A DNA stretch of 64,000 bases from Rhodanobacter_A agri (GCF_044904705.1 NZ_JADIKL010000002.1:1-64000); one strand, 5' to 3'; positions 1 to 8,108 are shown, counted from the first letter of the stretch. Notes: generated from the letters alone by a model not told the origin. Numbers and translations are program-made.

Positions 1-151
1 AAGCATCGGCGACCCACTGGCTATGGACATACAACCACGAGCGTCCGAACATGGCTCTCGGCGGCATCACACCCATGCAGAAATTGGCCTTGCCCGCTTA
101 GCTCCACTTTTGGCGAGCGCTAAAAGCGGGGGGATTACCGATAGCTGTTTA

Positions 152-175
152 GTTCGAATCCTAGTCTCCCAGCCA
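152..175 (+). other. 3' fragment of a tRNA gene, candidate att site remnant
   Basis: The 24 bases look exactly like the 3' end of a tRNA: T-loop GTTCGAATC, the 3' side of a T stem, the 3' acceptor strand TCTCCCA, discriminator G and encoded CCA. The 5' partner of the T stem (TTTA) does not pair with CTAG, and no D arm, anticodon arm or 5' acceptor (TGGGAGA) lies in the preceding 150 bases, so this is not a working tRNA gene. A tRNA with U1:A72 and G73-CCA would most resemble tRNA-Gln. Such fragments are typically left where an integrative element recombined into a tRNA 3' end, which would put the element to the left of the window. A decayed tRNA is the alternative. Confidence 0.5.
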
Positions 176-221
176 AAACAAAAAGCCCCGCCAATGGCGG
201 GGCTTTTTGTTTTGGCTGGGA
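167..221. terminator. Perfect 27-bp inverted repeat, bidirectional terminator
   Basis: The arms at 167-193 and 195-221 are perfectly complementary with a single central base. The core is a GCCCCGCC/GGCGGGGC stem flanked by A5 on the left and T5 on the right, so it can terminate transcription in both directions. It would serve the piuC gene reading leftward and any tRNA transcript reading rightward. The outer arm includes the tRNA acceptor end TCCCAGCCA, which is therefore mirrored at 213-221. Confidence 0.85.
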
Positions 222-245
222 TCAGGAGCCGCCCTGCTTTTCCCA

Positions 246-923
246 TCAAGTGTCGGCCCAGAGTCGCAGCAGGTTATGGTACGAAGCCAGCACCAGCTTC
301 AGTTCCTGGCTGTTCGGGTCGTGTTCGCGCAGCTTGTTGGCGGCGGCGTCGAGATCGGCCAGGATGCGGCGCTGGCCCGGATCGCGGATCTGGCTCTGGA
401 TCCACAGCACACAAGCCAGCCGTCTGCCCTTCGTCACCGGGGCGACGCGATGCAGGCTGGTTGCCGGGTAGGCAAACGCGCTGCCCGCAGCAAGCTTGAT
501 GCGGTGGTTGCCGAGTCCGATGTCTTCGATCTGCAGCTCGCCACCTTCGTAGCTCTCCGGTGGGGAAAGGAAGATCGTCATCGCGATATCGCTGCGAATC
601 GGTCCCTGCCGTGTCTGCAGTACGCCGCTGTCCACATGCAGGCCGTATTCCATGCCTTGCGTGTAGGCCGAGAACATCGGCCGCGAAACGCGCTGGGGAA
701 GTGTCGCGCCGACGAAATCGTGCACATTGCGAAGATGCTTGAGGACCGCTTCGCCGAGCTCATCCGCGAGCGCCGATCCGGGGGCGAGCTGGGTATTGTT
801 CTTTACGATGCGCGCATTGCCGCTGGCGGTGATGCGCCCATCCACGAACTCCGCGGTGGCCAGACGGGTCTGCAGTTCCTTGAGCAAGTCTTCGGGGAGC
901 AGACGATCGATTCGTAGCAGCAT
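246..923 (-). CDS. piuC: Fe(II)/2-oxoglutarate dioxygenase, PiuC/YbiX (PKHD-type hydroxylase)
   Basis: This 225-residue protein is full length for the PKHD-type hydroxylase family (PiuC, YbiX). The iron ligands are visible as H96-x-D98 (in HVDSG) and H158 (LHRVAP), with the 2-oxoglutarate-binding arginine at R167/R168 (GRRLACVLW). The C-terminal helical extension typical of PiuC is present and there is no signal peptide, so it is cytoplasmic. Family members usually sit beside TonB-dependent siderophore receptors and respond to iron, but no such receptor is adjacent here. The substrate is unknown. It ends about 25 bases from the palindromic terminator at 167-221. Confidence 0.9.
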   Translation of the reverse strand: MLLRIDRLLPEDLLKELQTRLATAEFVDGRITASGNARIVKNNTQLAPGSALADELGEAVLKHLRNVHDFVGATLPQRVSRPMFSAYTQGMEYGLHVDSGVLQTRQGPIRSDIAMTIFLSPPESYEGGELQIEDIGLGNHRIKLAAGSAFAYPATSLHRVAPVTKGRRLACVLWIQSQIRDPGQRRILADLDAAANKLREHDPNSQELKLVLASYHNLLRLWADT

Positions 924-1049
924 GGAATGCTTCCTGTTGGTTCATGTCGACGACAGCAAATCAGCGGCGCAATCGCGGGCGACGCCAGGTAGTTTCCTGC
1001 GCCCGGCCAGATACCAGCAAAACGGCTCAACCCCTCAAACTCCCCACCT

Positions 1050-1457
1050 TCACACCAGGCTGGTGGCCACCCCGAAACCCACTGCCATCACCGCCGCCAC
1101 CGCCAGACACGCACTCCCCGGCCGCACGCGATGCGCATCCACCCGCGGCGTCAGCCGCCACACCAGCGCCACGCCCACCACCATGTCCAGCACCAGCGCC
1201 CACCGCAGCAGCCCGGAAGAGAGCAGCGCGCGGAACGGCGGGTGCAGATGGCCCTCGTACGCGGCCACGCCCACCACCAGCAGCATCCCGAGCAGCGTCC
1301 ACAGCAAACAGGCGAGATAGACCCGGTTGAACACCACGTTGCAGCGTTCGGTCCAGCGCAGTATCGACCAGGCGATCAGCGCGCAGAACAGCGCGCCGAT
1401 GCTGCCGTAGAGCACCCACCAGACCAGGCTGCTGACGAGCGTGAGCAGAGCGTTCAT
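1050..1457 (-). CDS. Small four-helix membrane protein, unknown function
   Basis: The product is a 135-residue, very hydrophobic protein with about four membrane segments (roughly residues 5-32, 42-68, 78-100 and 112-133). No catalytic motif is seen and I do not recognise the family. The chosen start overlaps the stop of the Mpo1-like gene as ATGA, so it is translationally coupled as the last gene of the purC-SMR-Mpo1 operon. A longer reading in the same frame exists upstream, but it would run through the coupled gene and is not credible. Confidence 0.75.
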   Translation of the reverse strand: MNALLTLVSSLVWWVLYGSIGALFCALIAWSILRWTERCNVVFNRVYLACLLWTLLGMLLVVGVAAYEGHLHPPFRALLSSGLLRWALVLDMVVGVALVWRLTPRVDAHRVRPGSACLAVAAVMAVGFGVATSLV

Positions 1458-1945
1458 ACGGCGTGCTTGAAGCCGAGCCGACGCAGCAGCTTGGCCATCA
1501 GCCAGGCCGGGCCGATCAGCAGATAGGCGAGGTCGGTGAGGAAGCTGGGTTTGCGCCCTTCGAACTTGTGGCCGATGAACTGGCCGATCCACGCCACCAC
1601 GAACACGCCGACGGCGAGCCAGCAGAGATGGGCCGCGCCGAGCTTCCAGTACAGGAAGTTGGTGAGCAGGCCGAGCACGGCGAAGGCAATCAGCAGTGCC
1701 AGCGCCAGCCCGCGCGAGCGCTTCCAGTACCAGTAGAACGCCAGCACCATCACCGCCACCGCCCAGGCGCCGGGGCGCAGGTAGGCCTGCGGCACCGGGG
1801 CGGCCCACAGCAGTGCAATCACCGACCACACGATGGGTGGCACGCAGCACCAGTGGAAGACCTGGTTCACCGGATTGCGGTGGTCGTTGCTGTAGCTGTC
1901 CAGCCAGTCCTGCATGCTGCGCCGGCTTGCGTCGTGGGTGGCCAT
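1454..1945 (-). CDS. Mpo1-like (DUF962) integral membrane protein
   Basis: This 163-residue protein begins MATHDASRRSMQDWL and has the DUF962/Mpo1 hallmarks: the N-terminal SYSNDHRNPVNQVFHWCCVP segment, with N and H residues that in yeast Mpo1 belong to an iron-dependent dioxygenase acting on 2-hydroxy fatty acids, and a late GQFIGHKFEGRKPSF motif. There are four or five membrane helices between. The fatty-acid role comes from eukaryotic homologues; the bacterial role is inferred. Its ATG overlaps the SMR stop by one base (TGATG) and its stop overlaps the next start (ATGA). Confidence 0.9.
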   Translation of the reverse strand: MATHDASRRSMQDWLDSYSNDHRNPVNQVFHWCCVPPIVWSVIALLWAAPVPQAYLRPGAWAVAVMVLAFYWYWKRSRGLALALLIAFAVLGLLTNFLYWKLGAAHLCWLAVGVFVVAWIGQFIGHKFEGRKPSFLTDLAYLLIGPAWLMAKLLRRLGFKHAV

Positions 1946-2277
1946 CAATGCGCTCCGCTCTTGGACCAGAGGTTCAATACCAGCACACCGGCGACGATCA
2001 GTGCGATGCCGAGCACGCCGGCCGCGTCGATCTTCTGACGGAATGCCAGCACGCCGATCAGCGTGATCAGCACCGTGCCGATGCCCGACCATACCGCGTA
2101 GGCGATGCCGACGGGAATCTGCCGCAGCGCGAGGCTGAGGAAGTAGAACGCGGTGCCGTAGCCGGCCACCACCACGAGGCTGGGCCACAAGCGGCTGAAG
2201 CCCGCACTGGCCTTGAGCGCCGAGGTACCGATCACCTCGGCGAGGATGGCCAGCGCCAGCGGCAGCCAGGCGCGCAT
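1945..2277 (-). CDS. SMR-family small multidrug/guanidinium-type exporter
   Basis: At 110 residues and four membrane helices this is the standard size of an EmrE/SugE-type small multidrug resistance protein. The essential membrane glutamate lies in helix 1 (LAEVIGTSALK, E14), and helix 3 carries the usual GIAYAVWSGIGTV packing motif, which is closer to EmrE than to SugE/Gdx. It would work as a dual-topology dimer in the inner membrane exchanging protons for cationic substrates. It starts four bases after purC ends and is coupled to the downstream Mpo1-like gene. The substrate cannot be read from the sequence. Confidence 0.9.
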   Translation of the reverse strand: MRAWLPLALAILAEVIGTSALKASAGFSRLWPSLVVVAGYGTAFYFLSLALRQIPVGIAYAVWSGIGTVLITLIGVLAFRQKIDAAGVLGIALIVAGVLVLNLWSKSGAH

Positions 2278-2281
2278 CGGA

Positions 2282-3178
2282 TCAGTCCAGCCGGATGCCG
2301 GCGAGGCGCTCCAGCGCCTCGGCGTACTTGGCGGCGGTGCGCGCGATCACTTCGTCCGGGATCGCCGGGCCGGGCGGGGTCTTGTCCCAGCCTTGCGCCT
2401 CCAGCCAGTCGCGCACGAACTGCTTGTCGTAGCTGGGCGGGCTGATGCCGACCTGGTAGCTGTCGGCGGGCCAGTAGCGCGTGGAGTCCGGCGTGAGCAT
2501 CTCGTCCATCACGTACAGCTTGCCGTCGGCGTCGGTGCCGAACTCGAACTTGGTGTCGGCGAGGATGATGCCGCGCTCGGTGGCATACGCTGCGGCCCAG
2601 CGGTAGATCGCCAAGGTGGCGTCGCGCACCTTTTCCGCCAGCTCGCGGCCGACCAGGTTCACCACGGCGTCGAAGCTGACGTTCTCGTCGTGGTCGCCTA
2701 CCGCGGCCTTGGTCGACGGCGTGAAAATCGGCTCGGGCAGCTGCTGCGCCTGCTTGAGGCCTGCAGGCAGCGCGATGCCGCACACGGCGCCGGTCTTCTG
2801 ATAGTCCTTCCAGCCCGAGCCGATCAGGTAGCCGCGCGCGATCGCTTCCACCGGGACCGGCTTCAGCCGGCGCGTCACCACGGCGCGCTTCGCGTAGAGC
2901 GCGAGGTCGGTGCCGGGCGGCAGCACGTCGGCCAGCGGCACGTCGAGCAGGTGGTTGGGGATCAGGTGCGCGGTCTTGCCGAACCAGAAGTTGGAGATCT
3001 GGGTGAGCATCTCGCCCTTGCCGGGAATCGGGTTCGGCAGCACCACGTCGAAGGCGGAGAGACGGTCGGTGGCCACCATCAGCAGGCGATGCTCGTCCAG
3101 CGCATAGACATCGCGCACCTTGCCGCGATGGATCAGTTCCAGGCCGGGCAGGTTCGATTGCAGCAAGGTGGTGGGCAC
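2282..3178 (-). CDS. purC: Phosphoribosylaminoimidazole-succinocarboxamide synthase
   Basis: SAICAR synthase joins CAIR and aspartate using ATP in step 8 of purine synthesis. Recognisable motifs are the N-terminal HRGKVRDVYAL nucleotide loop, DRLSAFDVVLPNPIPGKG, RGYLIGSGWKDYQ and the late LADTKFEFG/LVMDEMLTPDSTR-type segments. A GTG at 3178 gives a 298-residue protein beginning with PTTLLQSNLPGL, which matches the usual xanthomonad N-terminus. An ATG 23 codons upstream would add a basic tail not seen in the family, so I reject it. It heads an operon with the SMR exporter and two membrane proteins, and it is divergent from the cytochrome c gene. Confidence 0.95.
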   Translation of the reverse strand: MPTTLLQSNLPGLELIHRGKVRDVYALDEHRLLMVATDRLSAFDVVLPNPIPGKGEMLTQISNFWFGKTAHLIPNHLLDVPLADVLPPGTDLALYAKRAVVTRRLKPVPVEAIARGYLIGSGWKDYQKTGAVCGIALPAGLKQAQQLPEPIFTPSTKAAVGDHDENVSFDAVVNLVGRELAEKVRDATLAIYRWAAAYATERGIILADTKFEFGTDADGKLYVMDEMLTPDSTRYWPADSYQVGISPPSYDKQFVRDWLEAQGWDKTPPGPAIPDEVIARTAAKYAEALERLAGIRLD

Positions 3179-3306
3179 GACGGCGGTTCCGTGGCGGGGA
3201 GGGAAGCGCTCATTGTAGCGGTTGGCATCGGCGGTGTTCCGTCGCATGGCGGGCAGCGTCGCCCGCCGCTGCTAGAATCGGCGGCTTTCGCCCCCAGCTC
3301 CCGTCG

Positions 3307-3633
3307 ATGCGCATTTTGCTGACCGCGGCACTCAGCCTCACCGTAGCCTTGCCGAGCCTGGCGCAAACGGCTTCGCCCGCCGTGGCGAAGCCGTCGCGGC
3401 TGGGCCTGTGCGCGTCCTGCCATGGCGAAACCGGTATGGCCGTGATGCCCGGCGCGCCGAATCTTGCCGGGCAGCGGCTGGATTACCTGCGCCAGGCACT
3501 CAAGGACTACCGTGACGGACGCCGCGACGCACCGGTGATGCGCGCCGCGATCGGTCCCATCGGTGCGGCCGAGCTGGATGCGCTGGCGCGTTGGTACAGC
3601 GCGCAGGCCCCGGCCGCGGCATCCGCGCCATGA
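3307..3633 (+). CDS. Secreted class I cytochrome c, single haem
   Basis: The 108-residue precursor has a signal peptide (cleavage after about residue 20, SLAQ) and one haem-binding CASCH motif (C35, C38, H39). M78 in APVMRAA is the likely sixth ligand. This is the compact cytochrome c553/c4-half type acting in periplasmic electron transfer. Its stop overlaps the djlA start as ATGA, so the two are cotranslated. The redox partner cannot be told from the context. Confidence 0.9.
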   Translation: MRILLTAALSLTVALPSLAQTASPAVAKPSRLGLCASCHGETGMAVMPGAPNLAGQRLDYLRQALKDYRDGRRDAPVMRAAIGPIGAAELDALARWYSAQAPAAASAP

Positions 3634-4430
3634 GCTTCACCTACACGCTCTGGTTCGCCTTCTTCGGCCTGTTGATCGGCCATCTGCCCGGTGCGATCAC
3701 CGGCGGCATCCTCGGCTTTGTGTTCGACAACCTGCGCCACAGCCAGCGCAAGCAGGCCACGCCGGAGGCGGGCGGTTTCGTCGGTCCGCTGTTCGCGCTG
3801 CTGGGCGCGGTGGCCAAGTCCGACGGCCGCGTCTCCGAGGCAGAGATCGCCGTGGCCGAGCGCATGATGGCGCGCATGGGCCTGGACGCCGCGCAGCGCC
3901 AGCAGGCGATCGCCAGTTTCAACGCCGGCAAGCAGCCGGAGTTCGACGTGACGCCGACCATCGACGAGCTGCGCCGCTGGGCCGGCTTGCGCCGCGACCA
4001 TGCCTTCCCGGTGCTGGACGTGGTGATCGATACCGTGCTCGCCGAGGGCAATCCGCCGCCGGAGAAGATGGCGATCCTGCGCCAGCTCGCGTTCGCCTTG
4101 CGCGTCAGCGACATGGAGCTGATGGCGCTGATGGCGATGAAGGGCTATGCCTGGAACACGGGTGGCACGCGCGGACGCCAGGGCTACGGCGGTGGTGGCT
4201 ACGTGCCGCCGCGACGCAATACACAGGGGCCGGATCCCTACGTCGTGCTCGGCATCGAGCGCGGCGCCGACGACCGCACGGTGAAGCGCGCCTACCGCAA
4301 GCTGATTTCCGAGCACCACCCCGACCGCCTCGGCGACCTGCCCGAGGCGATGCGCAGGCAGGCCGAGGCCCGCGCCAGCGAGATCAACGCCGCCTACGAG
4401 CGGATCAAGGCGGAAAGAGGCTTCAAGTAG
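3630..4430 (+). CDS. djlA: Membrane-anchored DnaJ-like co-chaperone DjlA
   Basis: The 266-residue protein shows the DjlA layout. An N-terminal membrane segment (residues 4-32, glycine rich) is followed by a TerB-like helical domain (about 50-175, with the KSDGRVSEAEI start), a glycine-rich linker (178-192) and a C-terminal J domain (202-266) with the HPD motif at 230-232. The J domain stimulates DnaK ATPase. The start overlaps the cytochrome c stop (ATGA). In the family the protein sits in the inner membrane with the J domain in the cytoplasm and is linked to envelope stress. Confidence 0.93.
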   Translation: MSFTYTLWFAFFGLLIGHLPGAITGGILGFVFDNLRHSQRKQATPEAGGFVGPLFALLGAVAKSDGRVSEAEIAVAERMMARMGLDAAQRQQAIASFNAGKQPEFDVTPTIDELRRWAGLRRDHAFPVLDVVIDTVLAEGNPPPEKMAILRQLAFALRVSDMELMALMAMKGYAWNTGGTRGRQGYGGGGYVPPRRNTQGPDPYVVLGIERGADDRTVKRAYRKLISEHHPDRLGDLPEAMRRQAEARASEINAAYERIKAERGFK

Positions 4431-4514
4431 ACGCGTCCCCGTGCGCGAATGCGTTGGCTTCGTTGAACATTTAGAGTGGTCGCGCACAGGGTGCGCTCCT
4501 ACAGGAATCAGCCC

Positions 4515-5183
4515 ATGAGCAAGCAGAACCCGATCATCGCCCCTTCCATCCTCGCCGCCGATTTCGCGCGGCTGGGCGAGGACACCGCCGCGGCGCTGGC
4601 CGCGGGTGCCGACTGGGTGCATTTCGACGTGATGGACAACCACTACGTGCCGAATCTCACGATGGGCCCGATGGTGCTGCAGGCGCTGCGCAAATACGGC
4701 ATCAGCGCGCCGATCGACGTGCATTTGATGGTGAAGCCGGTGGACCGCATCGTGCCGGACTTTGCCAAGGCCGGCGCCACGCTGATCAGCTTCCACCCCG
4801 AGGCCAGCGAGCACGTGGACCGCACCATCGGCCTGATCAAGGATTCGGGCTGTCAGGCCGGCCTGGTGTTCAACCCCGCCACCTCGCTGGATTGCCTGGA
4901 CTACGTGCTGGACAAGCTCGACCTGGTGCTGATCATGTCGGTGAACCCCGGCTTCGGCGGCCAGAAATTCATCCCGATGGCGCTGGAGAAGCTGCGCCGC
5001 GTACGCCGCATGATCGACGATCGCGGCCTGGCGGTGCGGCTGGAAGTGGACGGCGGCGTCACCGCCGAGAACATCGGCATGATCGCGGCCGCCGGCGCCG
5101 ACACTTTCGTGGCCGGCTCGGCGATCTTCAACGCCAAGGACTACCGCGCCGAGATCGCGGCGATGCGCGCGGCGATCGGCTGA
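4515..5183 (+). CDS. rpe: Ribulose-phosphate 3-epimerase
   Basis: This is a 222-residue TIM barrel that interconverts ribulose-5-phosphate and xylulose-5-phosphate in the pentose phosphate pathway. Motifs include APSILAADFARLG, VHFDVMDNHYVPNLTMGP (metal-binding His/Asp), DVHLMV, MSVNPGFGGQ and EVDGGVTAENI with the phosphate-binding GSAIF end. The ATG at 4515 (MSKQNPII) is chosen over one 13 codons upstream because family members start here. In many relatives rpe precedes the trp genes; here trpE lies about 12 kb away. Confidence 0.96.
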   Translation: MSKQNPIIAPSILAADFARLGEDTAAALAAGADWVHFDVMDNHYVPNLTMGPMVLQALRKYGISAPIDVHLMVKPVDRIVPDFAKAGATLISFHPEASEHVDRTIGLIKDSGCQAGLVFNPATSLDCLDYVLDKLDLVLIMSVNPGFGGQKFIPMALEKLRRVRRMIDDRGLAVRLEVDGGVTAENIGMIAAAGADTFVAGSAIFNAKDYRAEIAAMRAAIG

Positions 5184-5226
5184 AGCCACGGTTGCTCGAA
5201 GGGCGCCTGCCGCAGGCGGTGGCCGC

Positions 5227-5449
5227 AAAAAGCCCCGGCGTGGCGGGGCCGTGCCGGGGCAAACGTCATTGCGTGACGTGCGAGGAGACACCATCGACCG
5301 GCACCGTGGCGCGGATAGAACGGCCACGGAGGGGAGGTCTGTGGCCGTATCGGCGCCATCCACGGCAATGGATGTGGCACCGGTCATCAAGTCTGACCCG
5401 GTCCGGAAAGGATTGGTTCCCCAAAAAAATCCCCTCGCGCGGAGGGGAT
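5227..5449 (-). terminator. Two candidate minus-strand terminators in a gene-free stretch
   Basis: The stretch 5184-5611 holds no convincing gene. It contains a GCCCCGGC/GCCGGGGC hairpin (5232-5260) preceded by A5, and a stronger ATCCCCTC/GAGGGGAT hairpin (5429-5449) preceded by A7. The A-runs become T-runs on the minus strand, so both would stop leftward transcription. An outer GGTTCC (5415-5420) / GGAACC (5453-5458) pair could compete with or extend the second stem. The nearest leftward gene candidate is the small ORF ending at 5612. Confidence 0.55.
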
Positions 5450-5611
5450 GAAGGAACCACCATGTTGGAGGATCGGGTGGATGGGATCGGGGCGCCGGGG
5501 GCGGCCTGTTCAGCATCGGGATTCGGGGTCGTCGTGCCCCCGCGGCCGGAGCGCTTCCCTGCGCCACGGCCGCCATCGCTTTCCACGGCTAATGGGGGTG
5601 TCGACGGGCTT

Positions 5612-5731
5612 TCAGTGCAGACCCGCCAGCAGGCCGAGCAGCAGCGCGCCCAGCGCCAGCGTCACCCGCAACGGCTCAAAGCTGCGCAATTCGGCGTTGG
5701 GGTCCACTTGAGCGGGTGTGGGCTTGTTCAT
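5612..5731 (-). CDS. Possible 39-residue single-pass membrane protein
   Basis: The reading frame starts MNKPTPAQVDPNAEL and ends in one hydrophobic segment (about residues 22-38, rich in Leu, Ala and Gly). A polar N-terminus of ~20 residues followed by one helix is plausible for a small tail-anchored protein. A second ATG two codons upstream (5737) is equally possible. Terminators lie downstream at 5423-5449. There is no family match I recognise and no clear ribosome binding site, so this remains tentative. Confidence 0.4.
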   Translation of the reverse strand: MNKPTPAQVDPNAELRSFEPLRVTLALGALLLGLLAGLH

Positions 5732-5890
5732 GGGCATGCGGCGCGGGTTGGGAGGGGGTTGAGCCCATGAAAGCACCGGACGCGTGCTTTCGCGGGGTGG
5801 AAGCGGACAAATCGATGGTGAAATCTGGCGAAATGCGGGCAAAACGTTTCGAGATGCGCGGCTGGGTTTAGCGGGGGTGCCTGCCGGCGA

Positions 5891-6562
5891 TCAACCGCTG
5901 AAGCTCTGGCATGCGACCTTCTTCACGCTCTGGTGCTTTCCGGCGGCGGACGAGAGGTACAGGCAGGTGTCCGCACTGCGACCGTCCTCGTGATCCGTAC
6001 TGATGATCAGATCGAGTCGGCCGTCGTGGTCGAGATCGCCGGCCCACATGAGCTGCGCCGAGTCCGTGTCGGTGTCGAGCAGGGTGCGTGTGCGGCCGTC
6101 ATCGAGGACGAGGTTGCTTCCGGCATCCGAGCCCTGCGCGGACAGGATCAGTCGGTAGCGTTGCGCGCCAAACCGCATTGCGAGCTGGTTCTTGCCCTTC
6201 CCGTCGGCGGCGGTTTCCGGCAGATCCACGCCATCGGGCAACTGCATTGCCAGCGTGCGCACCCTGCCGGCGGAAAGCCGGCGCGCGTGCAGGAAAACCA
6301 GCGCCTCGGGCTGGCTGGAGGAATGGATTTCGGGGTCCAGGTCGATTTTCGTGCGAACCAGTTCCCAATGGCCGCCGCGCTTGACCAGCGCAAGCCAGCC
6401 GTCGCGAGGAAGGGGCGAGACGTCGAGGTCCGCGGTTTCGTAGCCGCCCGGCTGGAGGATCGAGACAGCGGGCGGGTGCTCGTTCGCGGCGATGGCCGGC
6501 GCGATGGCCAGCATGGCCGAGAGCAGCGCGGCGCGGTACGGAAAGGGAAGCGGCGAGGGCAT
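5891..6562 (-). CDS. Exported protein of unknown function with a calcium-loop-like repeat
   Basis: The 223-residue product starts MPSPLPFPYRAALLSA, with a signal peptide cleaved near residue 25 (AIAA). The mature part is probably all beta. Near residue 170-182 it has DLDHDGRLDLIIS, which matches the calcium-binding loop of FG-GAP/VCBS repeats (DxDxDGxxD). Only one copy is clear. It would be a periplasmic or secreted protein. A longer reading frame extends upstream but adds a sequence with no signal peptide. It is divergent from the response regulator gene. Confidence 0.75.
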   Translation of the reverse strand: MPSPLPFPYRAALLSAMLAIAPAIAANEHPPAVSILQPGGYETADLDVSPLPRDGWLALVKRGGHWELVRTKIDLDPEIHSSSQPEALVFLHARRLSAGRVRTLAMQLPDGVDLPETAADGKGKNQLAMRFGAQRYRLILSAQGSDAGSNLVLDDGRTRTLLDTDTDSAQLMWAGDLDHDGRLDLIISTDHEDGRSADTCLYLSSAAGKHQSVKKVACQSFSG

Positions 6563-6819
6563 GCAGGCGGCCTCAGTGGTTCTTGAAGTGGCGGCGAAGC
6601 ACCCGGGCGCGGGTTCGATCCCGTGATCCGGGTGGCGGGCGGTCCTGACGGAATCCCCATGCCGAGTGCATCTATCCGAGCATGCCGCGATGGAGGCGCG
6701 CGGCACGGCGGGGGCGCGCCCGGGGCGGCTTGGGGCAATTCGCGGGCAAGCGCACTTTCAAGCTTGCATGGAAGCGGCGCGCATAGCACGCTGCGCGCCA
6801 TTGCCACCGGGAGCCGCCC

Positions 6820-7509
6820 ATGGGCCGCAGCATTGCCATTGTCGAGGACGAACCGCTGATCCGCGCCAACTACGTCGAGGCGCTCAATCGCTTCGGCTAC
6901 GACACCCGCGGCTACGGCTCGCGGCGGGAGGCGTCGAACGCGTTCGCGATCAAGTTGCCGGAGCTGGTGATCATCGACATCGGCCTCGGCGACGAGCCGG
7001 AGGGCGGCTTCGACCTGTGCCGCGAGCTGCGCGCCAAGTCGGCCACCTTGCCGATCATCTTCCTCACCGCACGCGATTCCGATTTCGACGTGATCTCTGG
7101 CCTGCGCCTGGGCGCCGACGATTACCTGAGCAAGGACACCAGCCTGCACCAGCTCGCCGCGCGCATCGCCGCGCTGTTCCGCCGCATCGAGTCGCTGAAG
7201 GCACCGGCGGCCAGCGAGACGGTGATCGAGCACGGTCCGCTGAAGATGGAATCCGAGCGCATGCGCATCACCTGGAATGGCATCGAGGTGCCGCTCACCG
7301 TCACTGAATTCTGGATGGTGCATACCTTGATCCGCTTCCCCGGCCACGTGAAGAACCGCGACCAGCTGATGCGCGAGGCGGAGCTGGTGGTGGACGACGC
7401 CACCATCACCTCGCACATCAAGCGCATCCGCAAGAAGTTCATCGCGGTAGCGCCGGAGTTCGATGCGATCGAAACAGTGCACGGCGTGGGTTACCGGTGG
7501 CGGCCGTGA
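6820..7509 (+). CDS. pdsR: OmpR/PhoB-type response regulator, PdsR family
   Basis: The receiver domain (1-120) has the acidic pair E9/D10, the phosphoacceptor D53 in VIIDIG, T83 and K105. The C-terminal winged helix (about 135-229) has the OmpR-type end with HIKRIRKKF and VHGVGYRW. The sequence, the exported-protein neighbour and the kinase type match the response regulator of the proteobacterial dedicated sortase two-component family (PdsR). No sortase or LPXTG-like target gene lies in the window. The stop overlaps the next gene as GTGA. Confidence 0.85.
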   Translation: MGRSIAIVEDEPLIRANYVEALNRFGYDTRGYGSRREASNAFAIKLPELVIIDIGLGDEPEGGFDLCRELRAKSATLPIIFLTARDSDFDVISGLRLGADDYLSKDTSLHQLAARIAALFRRIESLKAPAASETVIEHGPLKMESERMRITWNGIEVPLTVTEFWMVHTLIRFPGHVKNRDQLMREAELVVDDATITSHIKRIRKKFIAVAPEFDAIETVHGVGYRWRP

Positions 7510-8102
7510 CCCAGAGTGCGATGCGGCGATGCCTGCTGGCGCTGGTCCTGCTCGTGCCATGCGTGTTCGCCGTGCAGGCCGCCGACAAGAGCGGCGACGT
7601 GCTGGCCCACGGCGTGCGCGACGGCAACGCGCCGGCCTGGGCGATCGCGGTGGCGAGTCCGACCGGCTGGACACGCGACTGCTGCATGTACGCCAAGGCC
7701 ATCGGCGTCGATGCCGTGCTCTACCAGGGCGAATGGACGGGCAAGCCCGAGCGCGTGATGGTGCTCAATGTGTGGCCGCGCAAGCTGGCCACGTTGGCCG
7801 ACGAATTGGCTGCCGACCGCAAGCAGTACCTGCAGCGCGACGCGGCGAGCAAGTCCACCGCCATCACCATCCACAACCCGCACATGCCTTGCCAGGGCGT
7901 GCTGCACCAGGGCAGCGACCACATCGACGACATGGTGGTGTTCTGCGACCCGGGCGAGACCAGCGGGATCCGGCTGAGCTGGTCGATGAGTTTCGCCGAC
8001 GCCGACGCCACGCGGCGCCCGCTGCTCGATGCCTTCATGCGGGTGGCGACGGACGCGCGGTACCAGCGCGATATTGTGCCGCCTGTGCCAAAGAAGTCCT
8101 GA
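7506..8102 (+). CDS. Exported protein of the PdsRS operon, unknown function
   Basis: This product of about 198 residues carries a clear signal peptide (MRRCLLALVLLVPCVFAVQA, then AD). The mature part contains cysteines in RDCCMYAK, HMPCQG and VFCDPG that could form disulphides in the periplasm. I do not recognise a domain. The GTG at 7506 overlaps the response regulator stop (GTGA); an ATG at 7521 is the alternative and gives the cleaner signal peptide. The position between regulator and kinase suggests a role in signal input. It is followed six bases later by the broken copy of the kinase 5' end. Confidence 0.8.
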   Translation: MTQSAMRRCLLALVLLVPCVFAVQAADKSGDVLAHGVRDGNAPAWAIAVASPTGWTRDCCMYAKAIGVDAVLYQGEWTGKPERVMVLNVWPRKLATLADELAADRKQYLQRDAASKSTAITIHNPHMPCQGVLHQGSDHIDDMVVFCDPGETSGIRLSWSMSFADADATRRPLLDAFMRVATDARYQRDIVPPVPKKS

Positions 8103-8108
8103 CGCACA

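Noticed and set aside
100..175. Intact tRNA gene
   Set aside because: The T stem does not pair and no D arm, anticodon arm or 5' acceptor partner can be drawn upstream.
3507..5576. Long antisense open frame over the djlA and rpe genes
   Set aside because: It is a GC-rich mirror frame with Arg/His/Gln-rich composition and covers two well-supported genes on the other strand. The same applies to long antisense frames over the trpE region, 22568-24268, 31857-33911, 34813-36660 and 39757-41670.
5266..5586. 106-codon minus-strand ORF across the terminator hairpin
   Set aside because: It reads through a hairpin with a T-run and has low-complexity Arg/Gly/Pro composition.
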